Assembly: GCF_023701485.1 (NCBI RefSeq) | Contig: NZ_JAMQBK010000025.1 | Span: 6,620 to 70,619 of the forward strand | Length of the DNA: 64,000 nucleotides | From: Aporhodopirellula aestuarii | GTDB lineage: Bacteria; Planctomycetota; Planctomycetia; Pirellulales; Pirellulaceae | Direction of reading: 5' to 3' | Shown here: in pieces, positions 31,837-41,752 of the stretch | Position numbering within the stretch: position 1 is the first letter of the stretch | How the letters are laid out: each line of letters opens with the position of its first letter | Made by a program: the position numbers and the translations under genes | Notes under the pieces: generated by a model | Database searches by the model: none | Seen by the model: the letters and a program-made list of their open reading frames with translations, nothing else | Told to the model about the DNA's origin: nothing

Positions 31837-34074
31837 ATGTTTGCATCGTTTCGATTCCATCGACTGTTTTGCACGTCGTTCTTACCGTCGCGCTATGCGA
31901 AAATTACTGCCTCGCACCAACCGGCTTCCGCTGAGCGATGGCGGGGGGCGTTCGTGGCAGTATTGGTATTGGGGTGGGGAGTGCTAGGTTGCCTCGCAGC
32001 CATCCGCCCTACTCATGCGGTCGAACCCAATGAAATGTCGCTGCCGTCTGCGGATGCGAGTTTGGGCATCGATCTGCGGGCCGCGATGATCGACGATCTG
32101 AAGTTCCTGACCAGCGAGAAGCTGAAAGGACGTAGCAGCATCGATTCCACCATCTTTGAAGCGGCCGAGTACGTCGGCCGGCGATTTCGCAGCATCGGCC
32201 TGGAAACGAATGTTTTTGGCGATTCTCCACTTCAAATCGTCGATATCTCGGTCGGTCCCAAACTGGCCTCCGAGGAGCAGAATTTCTTGACCATCACGAT
32301 CGCTGGAAAACCGGTCGTGATTGCCGATTCGAACGCGACCGATGACGCCTCGGGTACCGAATCGCTGGCCTTGGAGCGAGATTTCGTTCCGCTGGCGATC
32401 GGGACCAATTCGGGGACGTCCCAGGCGGGTTTGGTTTGGGTGGGGTACGGGATCCGTGCCCCCGAGCACCGGTACGACGACTATGCCGGAGTCGACGTTC
32501 AAGGCAAGGTCGTCATGATGCTGCGTAAGGAACCCGGGGCCAATGATCCCACCAGCCCGTTTGATGGTGTCGATAACTCCCGGCATGCGTTCTTCGATAC
32601 CAAGGTCAGCACCGCGATCGACCAAGGTGCCGCTGCCGTGTTGATCGTCAACGATCCCGCCAGTATCGAGCGGATGGTGCGAGACGTTCAGAAACGGCGA
32701 GATGCGGAACGAGATCGATTGGCAAAGACCCGCCAGCGATTGAGGACGCTGCCCGAGGACGCGGTGAATTCGCGTGAAAAGCTGCAAAGCCAAATCGCGA
32801 GAATCGAAAACATGCTCGCGGACATGAGCAGCCAAGTCGAAGCCGCCGAGCGAGGTTTGTTGGGGGTCGGTGGGGCTGGTCTGAGCCCCCGAAGGGGTGC
32901 TGAGAAGACCGCTGGCGTGGCGACCGGGGATTCTGCGACACGACCGCCGATCCCCGTGCTCAGCATTTCCCGCGAACTCGCCAATCGTCTGATGCCCAAA
33001 CCGCTCGAAGCGATCGAGGCTGCCATCGATTCGAATTGGCAACCTCGCAGCTTTCCCATTGCGAACGTGAAAGTTCAACTCGGCGTGGAAATTTCACCAT
33101 CAACGGTACAGAGCCCCAACGTGGTCGGCGTGTTGCCCGGGCGCGGCAATCTGGCGGATGAGACGCTCGTCATCGGGGCGCACTTTGATCACGTCGGGAT
33201 GGGCGAGTTCGGATCGCTCGCCCCTGACACGATCGAGATTCACAACGGTGCCGACGATAACGCCAGTGGCACGGCGACGTTATTACGGGTCGCCGGCGAG
33301 ATCGCCCAGCTTTTCTCCGGTCCGAACCGACCTGCCCACCATCGGCGGGTTGTGTTCATTGCCTTTACGGGTGAGGAACGCGGTCTGTTGGGCAGCAAGT
33401 ACTACGTCCAGCATCCTCGTTTTCCGCTTTCCTCCACCGTGGCGATGATCAACATGGACATGGTGGGGCGGCTCAATGACAACGAGCTAACGGTTTACGG
33501 CACCGGTTCGGCATCGAATTTTCAGTCGTTGCTGAAGCAAAGCAACGAATTGACGCGTTTTCGGTTGGTCGAAGTTCCCAGCGGTTACGGGCCGAGCGAT
33601 CACGCCTCGTTTTACGAGGCCGGCATTCCGGTGTTGTTTTTCTTTACCGGATTGCATTCGGACTATCACCGTCCGAGCGATGATTTTGACAAACTAAACC
33701 TGGACGGTATGGACCGAATAACCGATATGATCTCTCAGGTCAGCGAACGATTGGCAACGTCGCCCGAACGTCCGGTTTACGTCAAGACAGATTCAAGCGT
33801 GAAAATCCGTCGTCAATTGACGGTAGTCATCGGGGTAACCTTGTCGCAAAAACCGTCCGGCGTGGTGCTCTCGTCAGTCGTCGCATCCGGCCCTGCTCAA
33901 GAAAGTGGTTTGCTTGCGGGAGATCAAGTGGTCAAGGTTGGCAAAACTTCGATTACCACAATCGAGCAATTCATGGATCAATTGCGTCAGAGGTCTCCAG
34001 GAGACCTTTTACCCTTGTTGATTCGGCGAGGGGACGCGGAGCTGAGATTTGACATCAAGTTACGTCGTCGATAA
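31837..34074 (+). CDS. exported M28-family metallopeptidase with PA-type insert and PDZ domain
   Basis: A 745-residue protein. A hydrophobic signal (AFVAVLVLGWGVLGCLAA) leads into an aminopeptidase frame with an apical PA-like region containing a coiled coil (about 285-330). Zinc-peptidase motifs follow: IGAHFDHVG, NGADDNASGTA, FTGEERGLLGS, INMDMVGR and LHSDYHRPSDDF, which supply the two-zinc ligands and the catalytic Glu of M28. A C-terminal PDZ domain (GVTLSQKPSGVVLSSVVASG, GLLAGDQVVKVG) may bind substrate C-termini. It acts in the periplasm as an aminopeptidase or dipeptidase by family. It lies downstream of and divergent from rnc. Confidence 0.9.
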   Translation: MFASFRFHRLFCTSFLPSRYAKITASHQPASAERWRGAFVAVLVLGWGVLGCLAAIRPTHAVEPNEMSLPSADASLGIDLRAAMIDDLKFLTSEKLKGRSSIDSTIFEAAEYVGRRFRSIGLETNVFGDSPLQIVDISVGPKLASEEQNFLTITIAGKPVVIADSNATDDASGTESLALERDFVPLAIGTNSGTSQAGLVWVGYGIRAPEHRYDDYAGVDVQGKVVMMLRKEPGANDPTSPFDGVDNSRHAFFDTKVSTAIDQGAAAVLIVNDPASIERMVRDVQKRRDAERDRLAKTRQRLRTLPEDAVNSREKLQSQIARIENMLADMSSQVEAAERGLLGVGGAGLSPRRGAEKTAGVATGDSATRPPIPVLSISRELANRLMPKPLEAIEAAIDSNWQPRSFPIANVKVQLGVEISPSTVQSPNVVGVLPGRGNLADETLVIGAHFDHVGMGEFGSLAPDTIEIHNGADDNASGTATLLRVAGEIAQLFSGPNRPAHHRRVVFIAFTGEERGLLGSKYYVQHPRFPLSSTVAMINMDMVGRLNDNELTVYGTGSASNFQSLLKQSNELTRFRLVEVPSGYGPSDHASFYEAGIPVLFFFTGLHSDYHRPSDDFDKLNLDGMDRITDMISQVSERLATSPERPVYVKTDSSVKIRRQLTVVIGVTLSQKPSGVVLSSVVASGPAQESGLLAGDQVVKVGKTSITTIEQFMDQLRQRSPGDLLPLLIRRGDAELRFDIKLRRR

Positions 34075-34332
34075 GTGCGTTTTCCTAAGAAAACGGCATG
34101 GGACGACTTTGGAAATATTTTTGGAGAGGGCGGAAAACGGCACAGATCAGTCTTGCCCGATTCGCCCTCGAGTGACACAATTCGAGACCTCGTTGGCATG
34201 ATTCGAGTTTCACTGGCGTAAACTCTGTCAAGTCAATTCGGAGACGTTTGATTTTCGGCGTAGGACGCTGTTTATCAACCGAACGTCTACATGGTTTTGA
34301 AATTCGCATTCACCACGCAAGGAGTAGCGGAC

Positions 34333-34938
34333 GTGCGACTATTTGTTCTTTCGGCCTTAGCCCTGGCCACCACCACCCTCACCGTTCTCGCCCCGACCGC
34401 CGTATCTGCTCAAGAGAGTGGACACCGGATTGCCGTGGTGGATGTTGCATACATCTTCAAGAACAACGAAGGGATCAAGTCCCAAGTCAAACAGGTCGAG
34501 GAAAACCTCAAGGCGTTTGACACCGAATTGCAAGGTAAGCGAAGCGAACTCAAGTCCGCCGCTGAAAAGCTCAAAACATTCCAAGCCGGCTCGCCCGAGT
34601 ACACCGCTCAAGAAGAACGTGTCGCGTCGATGGAGTCCAAACTCCGCCTCGACATGGCTCGCAAACGCAAAGAACTCGCTGATCGCGAAGCGAAGATCTA
34701 CTACGACAACTACCAGCACATCGCTGCAGGCGTCAAAGTTCTCGCTCAGCACTACAAGATCAACTTGGTCTTGCGTTACAACAGCGAAGACATGAACCTC
34801 GAACAAGGTGAATCGGTCATCCGTGGCGTGATGAAGAACATCGTCTATCACGACGAAGCTCTCGACATGACCCCAGGCGTGATGCAGTACCTCGACAAGG
34901 TTTTGGTTGCTGGCAAACAAGCCGCAGGCCGTCAATAG
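34333..34938 (+). CDS. OmpH/Skp-like periplasmic chaperone
   Basis: The GTG at 34333 has AAGGAG eight bases before it (34319-34324), and the signal peptide (RLFVLSALALATTTLTVLAPTAVSAQ) starts right there. I therefore prefer it to the ATG at 34291. The mature protein opens with RIAVVDVAYIFKNN and has a long coiled coil (about 45-125) with the A-x-x-x-R-K-x-x-L-x-x-x-E pattern of Skp, then the INLVLRYNSED strand. Skp holds outer-membrane proteins in the periplasm. Here it lies directly before lpxC, as in many Gram-negative genomes with skp near lpx genes. Confidence 0.88.
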   Translation: MRLFVLSALALATTTLTVLAPTAVSAQESGHRIAVVDVAYIFKNNEGIKSQVKQVEENLKAFDTELQGKRSELKSAAEKLKTFQAGSPEYTAQEERVASMESKLRLDMARKRKELADREAKIYYDNYQHIAAGVKVLAQHYKINLVLRYNSEDMNLEQGESVIRGVMKNIVYHDEALDMTPGVMQYLDKVLVAGKQAAGRQ

Positions 34939-35134
34939 TTTTCTAGCCAACGTCGCTCTCGGGAGCGAATTGGACATGGATCAGAAACGGCAACGGCATG
35001 AGGCCGTTGTCGTTGACGTGTTCACGGACACGTTGATTGGTTGAATCGGTTCGACACATTGTCGAGCCGAGTAAATAGTGAAGCGGGGTGCCACAAGGCG
35101 TGGTGGTCCCTGGCGCGGCAAGGAGGCCCACGCC

Positions 35135-36049
35135 GTGATCGGATATCGAAACGAACATACCATCGCATCGACCTGTGAGGTCACCGGTCGCGGTTATTGG
35201 AGCGGTCAATCCGTCCGTATCCGTTTTCAGCCGGCTTCGGTCGGCACAGGCGTTGTCTTTGTACGCACTGATCTTGCCGGGCATCCTCAATGTCCAGCGC
35301 GGATCGAGTTTGCAGACTCGATCCAGTTCCGTACCAACTTGCAAAACGGCGATGCCAGTTTTGCCATGGTCGAACACCTCATGGCCGCCCTCGCGGGACT
35401 CGAAATTGACAACTGCGTCGTCGAAGTTGATGCGGAAGAAATGCCAGGGCTCGACGGCAGTAGCAAAGAGTTCGTCATCGCGCTGCAATCCGCAGGTCTG
35501 GTCGTGCAAGCGGCCCTCAAGCCGCAATTGGTGATCGAACACCCGCTGCGCGTCCGCCAAGGTGACGCCTGTATCGAAGTCATGCCATGTGAAGGCAGTC
35601 GCTCGCACTTCGGCTATCGCCTCGATTACGGAACCGAAAGTGTTATCCCCAATCAGTCGTTCATGATTGATTTGACACCTCGGCAATTCACGAGGCAAGT
35701 TGCCGCAGCGCGAACATTTGTCACTCTCGAGCAAGCACAACAGCTGCGAAGCAGTGGTGTCGCTCAACACGTTTCGAACCAGGAATTGTTGGTGATCGGT
35801 CCCGATGGGCCTGTCGAAAATGAATTCCGATTTCGCAACGAATGTGCCCGACACAAGACACTTGACCTGATTGGTGATCTATCACTTGTCGGCGTCGATT
35901 TGATAGGACAGTTTGTGTCCGAACGTGGCGGGCACCGGATTAACGGAATGCTTGCCCAGAAACTCGCTCAGATGGTGGCCCACGCGGCCACACCACACCA
36001 AGTCAAAGATGATTCTGAGTCTGTTAATAAGATTCGCCGAGTCGCCTAA
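35135..36049 (+). CDS. lpxC: UDP-3-O-acyl-N-acetylglucosamine deacetylase
   Basis: LpxC does the committed step of lipid A synthesis. GTG at 35135 is chosen because AAGGAGG (35120-35126) lies eight bases before it; an ATG at 35078 lacks such a site. Zinc ligands H81 (MVEHLMAALAG), H240 and D244 (NECARHKTLDLIGD) and catalytic H267 (GHRINGMLAQ) are all present. PGLDGSS and ARTFV are also family motifs. The length of 304 residues is normal. Downstream of it come lpxA and an oxidoreductase. The usual fabZ between lpxC and lpxA is missing. Confidence 0.95.
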   Translation: MIGYRNEHTIASTCEVTGRGYWSGQSVRIRFQPASVGTGVVFVRTDLAGHPQCPARIEFADSIQFRTNLQNGDASFAMVEHLMAALAGLEIDNCVVEVDAEEMPGLDGSSKEFVIALQSAGLVVQAALKPQLVIEHPLRVRQGDACIEVMPCEGSRSHFGYRLDYGTESVIPNQSFMIDLTPRQFTRQVAAARTFVTLEQAQQLRSSGVAQHVSNQELLVIGPDGPVENEFRFRNECARHKTLDLIGDLSLVGVDLIGQFVSERGGHRINGMLAQKLAQMVAHAATPHQVKDDSESVNKIRRVA

Positions 36050-36175
36050 TTTTTTGTCTTAGTTTGTTCTTTGGGTGTCGCTACCTGAAAGCAAACTTAG
36101 ACGAAACGCCAAGCCGTTTAAGCTCACATAGATAATCCCGCTTCGAATGATTGCTCTTTCATTAAGGACTCCCCG

Positions 36176-36985
36176 ATGAGTGTCGTGATCGCTCCTACCG
36201 CCGTGGTCGACCCAAAAGCCAAGTTGGGCAAAGACGTTCGCGTCGGGCATTTTTGCGTGATCGGACCCGATGTCACCATTGGTGACCGTTGCCGTATCGA
36301 AGACCATGTGACCATCACCGGCGTCACCCGGTTGGGTAACGACAATCAGGTTTTCTCACACTGTTCGATCGGATCGCACCCGCAAGATGTGAGCTATCGC
36401 GCCACTCCGACTCGCGTTGAAATCGGCGACGGAAATGTCTTCCGCGAGCAAGTCACGATCAACCGCGCCAGCGAAAAAGAAGACGGCGTGACCCGTGTTG
36501 GCAATCAGAACTACCTGATGACCGGCACCCACATCGCACACGACTGCAATATCGGCAACCGCATCGTGATGGCGAACAACTGCATGATCGCAGGTCATGC
36601 GCACATCCATGACGATGTCACGATCGCCGGTGGCGCCGGAATCCATCAATTCGTTTCCGTGGGCACGCTCGCCTTCGTCGGTGCGATGAGCCGGATTCTG
36701 CAAGACGTTCCACCCTACGTGATCATCGAAGGCTACGACGCGAAGCCGCGTTGTATCAACACCGTCGGCCTCAAACGGCACGACTACACCGAAGATGACA
36801 TTGCGGTATTGACTCAGGCGTTCCGTCTGCTGTATCGCCAACGGATCGGTATCGAACCCTCTCGCGTTGAGATGTTCAAGACTGGACCGATTCGGCCCGT
36901 TCTTCGACACCTATTTGATTGTTTAGAAACCACATGTGGTGGTCGGGCCGGAAGAGGCCGGGACCGCCGAAAGAAAGCAGCATGA
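36176..36985 (+). CDS. lpxA: UDP-N-acetylglucosamine acyltransferase
   Basis: LpxA adds the first acyl chain to the UDP-sugar in lipid A synthesis. The left-handed beta-helix hexapeptide pattern is clear ([I/V]-G-x4 repeats from residue 15 on), with catalytic H122 in THIAHDCNIGN, HPQDVSY and VHQF-like GIHQFVSVG. Its length of 269 residues is normal. It overlaps the next gene as ATGA (36982-36985). Confidence 0.95.
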   Translation: MSVVIAPTAVVDPKAKLGKDVRVGHFCVIGPDVTIGDRCRIEDHVTITGVTRLGNDNQVFSHCSIGSHPQDVSYRATPTRVEIGDGNVFREQVTINRASEKEDGVTRVGNQNYLMTGTHIAHDCNIGNRIVMANNCMIAGHAHIHDDVTIAGGAGIHQFVSVGTLAFVGAMSRILQDVPPYVIIEGYDAKPRCINTVGLKRHDYTEDDIAVLTQAFRLLYRQRIGIEPSRVEMFKTGPIRPVLRHLFDCLETTCGGRAGRGRDRRKKAA

Positions 36986-38085
36986 GCCGCGAACTACGCG
37001 TCGCCGTTATCGGTGGCGGACATCTCGGACGAATTCACGCAAAATTACTCACCCAAGTTGATGGCGCGAGCTTGACCGCCGTTTGCGATCCCGATCTGCA
37101 GGCGGCGGAAGCGATCGCGGCAACCCATCACTGCGATGAGTCGCCCGTCACCGCATACGCCAATTACCGCGATGCGATGGGCTCTTTTGACGCTGCGGTG
37201 ATCGCGGCGCCGACGCAGTGTCACGCGGAAATCGCGACGACCCTGCTCAAAGCCGGCAAGCATCTCTTTGTCGAAAAACCGCTTACCCACGAAGCTGACG
37301 ACGCCCGTCGCCTCGCGATGTTGGCGTCGACCCGCGGGCTCGTGCTGCAAGTCGGTCACGTCGAGCGTTTTAACCCGGCGTTCACTGCTCTCGAAGAATT
37401 CGGCGTCGACGTGAAATATGTCGAAGCCACACGGGCATCGCGGTTCCCGGGACGTTGTCTCGATGTCGGCGTTGTTATGGATTTGATGATTCATGATCTT
37501 GACTTGGTGCTCTCGCTGACGAGTGCACCGGTTCGATCGATCGCCGCCAGCGGCATCTCGGTCGTCTCCGATCACGAAGACATTGCCGAAGCACGTTTGG
37601 AGTTCGAGTGTGGTTTGGTTGCCAACTTAAAAGCCTCACGCGTGAGCCCGTTGCCTGCCCGGGACATGGTCCTGTACAGCCCCGCCGGATTTGCCCAAAT
37701 CGATTTCGGCAAACCCGCTCTCGCAACCGTTCGCGCCAGCGAGTCGTTGTCCAAACGGGATTTTGACCTCGGCACCGAAGCGGACAACCCATTGAAATAT
37801 GCCGATACGCTGTTTCAAGAGCATCTGCAATGCGAAGTGCGTGAGCTCGAGCCACGAAACGCGATCCTCGACGAACTGCATGATTTTGTCATCAGCGTCC
37901 AGTGCGGCGGTGTTCCCGTCGTCGACGGTTCCGCCGGTGCTCGCGCCGTCGCGGTTGCCGAATCGATCCTGCAAGCGATCGACCAGCGTTCGTGGTACGC
38001 GTTCCCGAGCCAAAGCGAGGTGGGCGCCAATGCCATCCCACGTCGTCGGATCGAACAAGACCGCGTCACTCGCCGCGCAGCTTAG
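36982..38085 (+). CDS. Gfo/Idh/MocA-family oxidoreductase, linked to lpxA
   Basis: The N-terminal Rossmann motif VAVIGGGHLGRIHAKLL and the EKPLTHE motif mark this NAD(P)-dependent family. A C-terminal alpha/beta domain has MDLMIHDLDLVLSL, the substrate-side His motif. The ATG at 36982 overlaps the lpxA stop, so the protein is likely made together with LpxA. In bacteria that make 3-amino-sugar lipid A, the GnnA dehydrogenase of this family sits beside lpxA; whether this is GnnA cannot be decided, because the partner aminotransferase gnnB is not seen nearby. A different sugar-oxidoreductase role is equally open. Confidence 0.85.
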   Translation: MSRELRVAVIGGGHLGRIHAKLLTQVDGASLTAVCDPDLQAAEAIAATHHCDESPVTAYANYRDAMGSFDAAVIAAPTQCHAEIATTLLKAGKHLFVEKPLTHEADDARRLAMLASTRGLVLQVGHVERFNPAFTALEEFGVDVKYVEATRASRFPGRCLDVGVVMDLMIHDLDLVLSLTSAPVRSIAASGISVVSDHEDIAEARLEFECGLVANLKASRVSPLPARDMVLYSPAGFAQIDFGKPALATVRASESLSKRDFDLGTEADNPLKYADTLFQEHLQCEVRELEPRNAILDELHDFVISVQCGGVPVVDGSAGARAVAVAESILQAIDQRSWYAFPSQSEVGANAIPRRRIEQDRVTRRAA

Positions 38086-38219
38086 TTCAATCGCATCGCT
38101 CTCCACGTAGCTCGGGCTCCCACGTAGCTTGGTCTCTCCGAGACCAAGACCAACCGGCACCGCTCGGCGATAACTCCTGAATCTATTCGCCGGAGGCGAA
38201 GCAAGGTGGCCGTTTGCTC

Positions 38220-38340
38220 GGGACATCGAGTGATTTAGTGTTCTTCTTAGCGGAACGGCGCAAGCCGTCCGGTCCCGAGTCACCGGACGGTTCGCGCCGT
38301 TCCGCTACTTTTGAAATCCTTCAGTAATCCAATCGACGTC
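38220..38340. repeat. dispersed palindromic element P1, copy 2
   Basis: The 58-base core (38249-38306) opens AGCGGAACGGCGCAAGCC and closes GGTTCGCGCCGTTCCGCT. The ends are GGGACATCGAG and CAATCGACGTC, the same as in the other copies. Confidence 0.85.
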
Positions 38341-38375
38341 ACCCGCAAACGAAGCTTACGGAAACGCTCGTCCGC

Positions 38376-38500
38376 GGGGGAAGTTATTTGTTTTAGTGTC
38401 TTTTTTAGCGGAACGGCGCAAGCCGTCCGGTCCCGAGTCACCAGACGGCTCGCGCCGTTCTGCTACTTTTGAAATCCATCCGTAATACGATCGACGTCCC
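38376..38500. repeat. dispersed palindromic element P1, copy 3
   Basis: Core 38407-38464, in the same orientation as copy 2 and only 36 bases from it. The right end is GATCGACGTCCC. The tail TACTTTTGAAATCC after the core is shared with copies 1 and 2. Confidence 0.85.
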
Positions 38501-38829
38501 TAGCGAACGGCCACACTAATAACTTCACAGCCTGTCCCAGGCCGTGAATTGCAAACGCTACCCGCTTTCGGCGTGGCCCAGCAACGTGAGAGGCGAAAGC
38601 TTGAATACGTCTGCCAGAAATTGACGCTATCCAGCTCGTGCCGGTTTCTCCAGCCTGAGCCTCTTAAAACATTTCGGCTTTGGCGTTTGTAAAATCACGC
38701 AGGTCCGGTTCCCGCAGGACGGACTCGATTTGGCTGTAGGAACCGACCCTCCATCCCATCTCAATTTTCACTACGAACAAAAGCCGCGTTCGCGAGCGAG
38801 GCTAATTATCTGGTTGACACAGGGACTCG

Positions 38830-39570
38830 ATGCCAAAAAGAAAATCTGCCAAACCCAAGCATCCCGACCCGGATCCCAATCTGCCACTCGACCAGCAAAC
38901 GCTCATTGTGGCTCCAGCACCAGGCGATCGTGCCGTGGTCCTGCCGTCAGGTGACGTCGTGCCGGTTCCTGATTCTTGGTCGCTCCTTCCGCCGGGTGAC
39001 GCGGGCGTGACACGGCGAGTCAAAGCCGCCGGTCCGACATGGACGATGAAAGAGCGGAAGGGGCGTCGCGAGTTCTCTCAAGGTTTGTGGGCGGATACCG
39101 CTCAGATCGAAACCGCAAAGGCTTCGATGGAGGCCACCCGCAACACGCCGCAATACGCCAAAGCCAAGGTTGCCGCGAAGGTTCGCCGGGAAGAAAAGCA
39201 GGAAGAGTACGTCGAAGACTTCCACACCGCCGTGGTTGCGTTCTTAAACTTCAATCCGGTGTACGCGTCCATCGCCGATCGATTCGCAGCTGCCGTGACG
39301 CAGCACGCCACGCCTGTCGGCAGCGGCACGGTCGCACGAACTCAGCGCATCCCAATCGAGCGACGGGCCGAGTCGGCCGTGATCGCTTGGATGCGACATC
39401 AGACGACCGCCTACGACAACATGACGATCGCCCGTGTCAAAGGCGAACGGCGCGAAGTCCGGCGACAACTCGCGGCGCAGTCGCGGCGTCTGCTCGAAAA
39501 ATACCGCAGCGGTGCGGACGATGCGATGCAGTACTGCCCGCTCGCCAAGGCTCTGCGTTCTCAGGCGTAA
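38830..39570 (+). CDS. DUF2293-type protein
   Basis: A 246-residue protein. The C-terminal half has the run IPIERRAESAVIAWMRHQT followed by TIARVKGERREVRRQLAAQS, which I recognise as the DUF2293 pattern. The first 120 residues are Pro/Lys rich and then helical (QGLWADTAQIETAKA). No catalytic motif is visible. There is no signal peptide, so it is probably cytoplasmic. It converges with tex, ten bases away. Function unknown. Confidence 0.75.
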   Translation: MPKRKSAKPKHPDPDPNLPLDQQTLIVAPAPGDRAVVLPSGDVVPVPDSWSLLPPGDAGVTRRVKAAGPTWTMKERKGRREFSQGLWADTAQIETAKASMEATRNTPQYAKAKVAAKVRREEKQEEYVEDFHTAVVAFLNFNPVYASIADRFAAAVTQHATPVGSGTVARTQRIPIERRAESAVIAWMRHQTTAYDNMTIARVKGERREVRRQLAAQSRRLLEKYRSGADDAMQYCPLAKALRSQA

Positions 39571-39580
39571 CCCGCGGCCA

Positions 39581-41749
39581 CTAAAACTTGCGTGTCACCG
39601 CAATCCGTTTGCGATCCATGTCGACTTCGAGCACTTTGACTTTCACGACATCGCCGACCGAAACGATTTCACTCGGGTCGCTGACGAAACGGTTGGCTAA
39701 TTGAGAAACGTGGATCAACCCGTCTTGGTGCACCCCAAGGTCGATGAACGCACCGAAGTGAGTGACGTTGGTGATCACCCCTTCGAGAACCATCCCGACG
39801 GCGAGGTCCTCCATCGAGTTCACCGACGAATCAAACTTCGCCACTTTAAATTCGCTCCGCGGGTCCCGTCCCGGTTTGGCGAGTTCCGCGATGATGTCTT
39901 GAATCGTTGGGAGGCCGAAGCGGGAGTCGACAAAGCGTTCTGGCTTGAGTTTTTGGCTCAACGTTGCATTGCCGACGAGTGTTGTGGTGTCCGCTTGTAG
40001 TTCCTTCGCCATCTTTCCGACGACGGGGTAGCTTTCGGGGTGAACGGCAGAGTTGTCGAGCGGTTCTTTTCCGCCGCGGATCCGTAAAAAGCCCGCCGCT
40101 TGCTCGAACGCTTTCTTTCCGAGCTTGGGAACCTTCATCAATTCCATGCGGCTCTCAAACCGTCCGTTTGCATCGCGGTAGAGCACGATGTTCTCGGCGA
40201 GTTTGGGACCGATGCCGGCGACGTGGGCGAGTAGCGGGACGCTCGCCATGTTCAAGTCCACGCCGACACGGTTAACGCATGATTCGACGGTGCGGTCGAG
40301 GCATTTACGGAGTTGTGTTTGGTTGACGTCGTGTTGGTATTGACCGACACCGATCGATTTGGGGTCGGTTTTGACCAACTCCGCGAGTGGGTCTTGCAAG
40401 CGGCGGGCGATACTGATCGCACCACGAACCGTGATGTCGAGATCCGGGAACTCCTTGCCTGCCAGTTCGCTGGCCGAGTAAATCGACGCACCCGATTCGC
40501 TGACCATCACTTTGGTGACATCGAGTTTGTGTTGGGCAATCAAGTCGGCAACGAAGGAGTCGGTTTCGCGGGATGCGGTGCCGTTGCCGATCGCGATGAG
40601 TTCGACATTGTACTTTTGGATCAGGGCGAGCAGGTTCTTGCCGGCTCCGGCGACATCGCTCTTCGGTGGCGTCGGATAGATCGTTGTGTTGGCGAGGAAT
40701 TTGCCCGTGCCGTCAACGACGGCGACCTTGCACCCGGTTCGAAAACCGGGGTCGATCCCGATCGTGACGCGCGGTCCCGCGGGCGCCGCCATCAACAGTT
40801 CGTGTAGGTTCTTGCCGAACACGTTGATCGCTTCTTCATCGGCACGTTCCTTCAACATCTGCAACACCGTCGATTGGGTCGCGGGTTGAAGCAGCCGGTT
40901 GAAACATTCTTCCGCGGCGGTTTGCAGTTCGCGATTGAACTCGAACGAAGGGTTTTTGATGAATGTGGACTTGATATGCGAAATCGCTCGGTCGTCTTCC
41001 ATCGCGAGCCCCACCTTGAGCACGCCTTCGGCTTCGCCACGCAGCATCGCGAGCAAACGGTGACCGGGAATTCGCGAAGCGGGTTCTTGTCGATCGATGT
41101 ACTGTTCGAATTTGGCTGCTTCCTCCTTCTTGCCACGTTTGACCTGGGAAGTGATTTGACCGAACTTCGATCCCTTCTCGACCATCCACTGACGCACCTG
41201 GGCGTCTTCACTCCACTGTTCCGCGATGATGTCGATTGCGCCCGCGACCGCGGTGTCGGTGTCAGGAACCTCAAGATCCGGATTGACGAATGCGTCGAGA
41301 ATTTCTTTTTTGGAACGGTTGAGTTTGGATTGCTGCAGCAGCAAATCGGCGAGCGGTTGGAGGCCCCGTTCTCGAGCGATCGTCGCCCGCGTGCGACGTT
41401 TCGGTTTGAACGGCAGGTAGATCGCTTCGAGTGTGCGAAGATCTGCGCATGATTCGATTTCGCGGCGCAGTTGATCTGTCAGTAAATCCTGTTCCTCGAT
41501 CGTTTTTAAAACGGTCACCTTTCGAGCCGCCAATGCGGTTGCTTTTTCAAGAGCGTCTTCGATCGCACGCAGCGCGATCTCATCGAGGCCCCCGGTGACT
41601 TCTTTTCGATAGCGGGCGATGAACGGAATTGTGTTACCTTCACCCAGCAATTCCACCACCGCCGTGACTTGCTTGACGGGCAAGTTCAGTTCGCGTGCGA
41701 TGGACTCAATCATCTTCGAATCGGTGGCGTTAGCAGTGGAGGTGGCCAT
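39581..41749 (-). CDS. tex: Tex family RNA-binding transcription accessory protein
   Basis: A 722-residue protein of normal Tex length. The N-terminal helical domain (IARELNLPVKQVTAVVELL, GNTIPFIARYRKEVTGGLDE) is followed by a YqgF-like RNase H fold (TIGIDPGFRTGCKVAVVDGTG), two helix-hairpin-helix motifs (VPLLAHVAGIGPKLAENIV and KVPKLGKKAFEQAAGFLRI) and a C-terminal S1 RNA-binding domain (GMVLEGVITNVTHFGAFIDL). Tex binds nucleic acid and affects transcription and toxin expression in other bacteria. It lies three bases after the M41-like gene and is probably in one transcript with it. Confidence 0.95.
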   Translation of the reverse strand: MATSTANATDSKMIESIARELNLPVKQVTAVVELLGEGNTIPFIARYRKEVTGGLDEIALRAIEDALEKATALAARKVTVLKTIEEQDLLTDQLRREIESCADLRTLEAIYLPFKPKRRTRATIARERGLQPLADLLLQQSKLNRSKKEILDAFVNPDLEVPDTDTAVAGAIDIIAEQWSEDAQVRQWMVEKGSKFGQITSQVKRGKKEEAAKFEQYIDRQEPASRIPGHRLLAMLRGEAEGVLKVGLAMEDDRAISHIKSTFIKNPSFEFNRELQTAAEECFNRLLQPATQSTVLQMLKERADEEAINVFGKNLHELLMAAPAGPRVTIGIDPGFRTGCKVAVVDGTGKFLANTTIYPTPPKSDVAGAGKNLLALIQKYNVELIAIGNGTASRETDSFVADLIAQHKLDVTKVMVSESGASIYSASELAGKEFPDLDITVRGAISIARRLQDPLAELVKTDPKSIGVGQYQHDVNQTQLRKCLDRTVESCVNRVGVDLNMASVPLLAHVAGIGPKLAENIVLYRDANGRFESRMELMKVPKLGKKAFEQAAGFLRIRGGKEPLDNSAVHPESYPVVGKMAKELQADTTTLVGNATLSQKLKPERFVDSRFGLPTIQDIIAELAKPGRDPRSEFKVAKFDSSVNSMEDLAVGMVLEGVITNVTHFGAFIDLGVHQDGLIHVSQLANRFVSDPSEIVSVGDVVKVKVLEVDMDRKRIAVTRKF

Positions 41750-41752
41750 GGA

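Larger units (their letters stand above)
38086..38829. other. non-coding region with two P1 copies and other repeats
   Basis: Holds the palindrome CTTGGTCTCTCCGAGACCAAG around 38128-38148, two full P1 copies (38220-38340 and 38376-38500), and a degenerate copy of the ACCCGCTTTCGG ... ACGTCTGCC block (about 38560-38640) that is better preserved at 50.6-51.1 kb. I see no gene. Confidence 0.6.

Noticed and set aside
31984-33078. A minus-strand frame opposite the M28 peptidase
   Set aside because: Arg- and His-rich shadow, with no domain.
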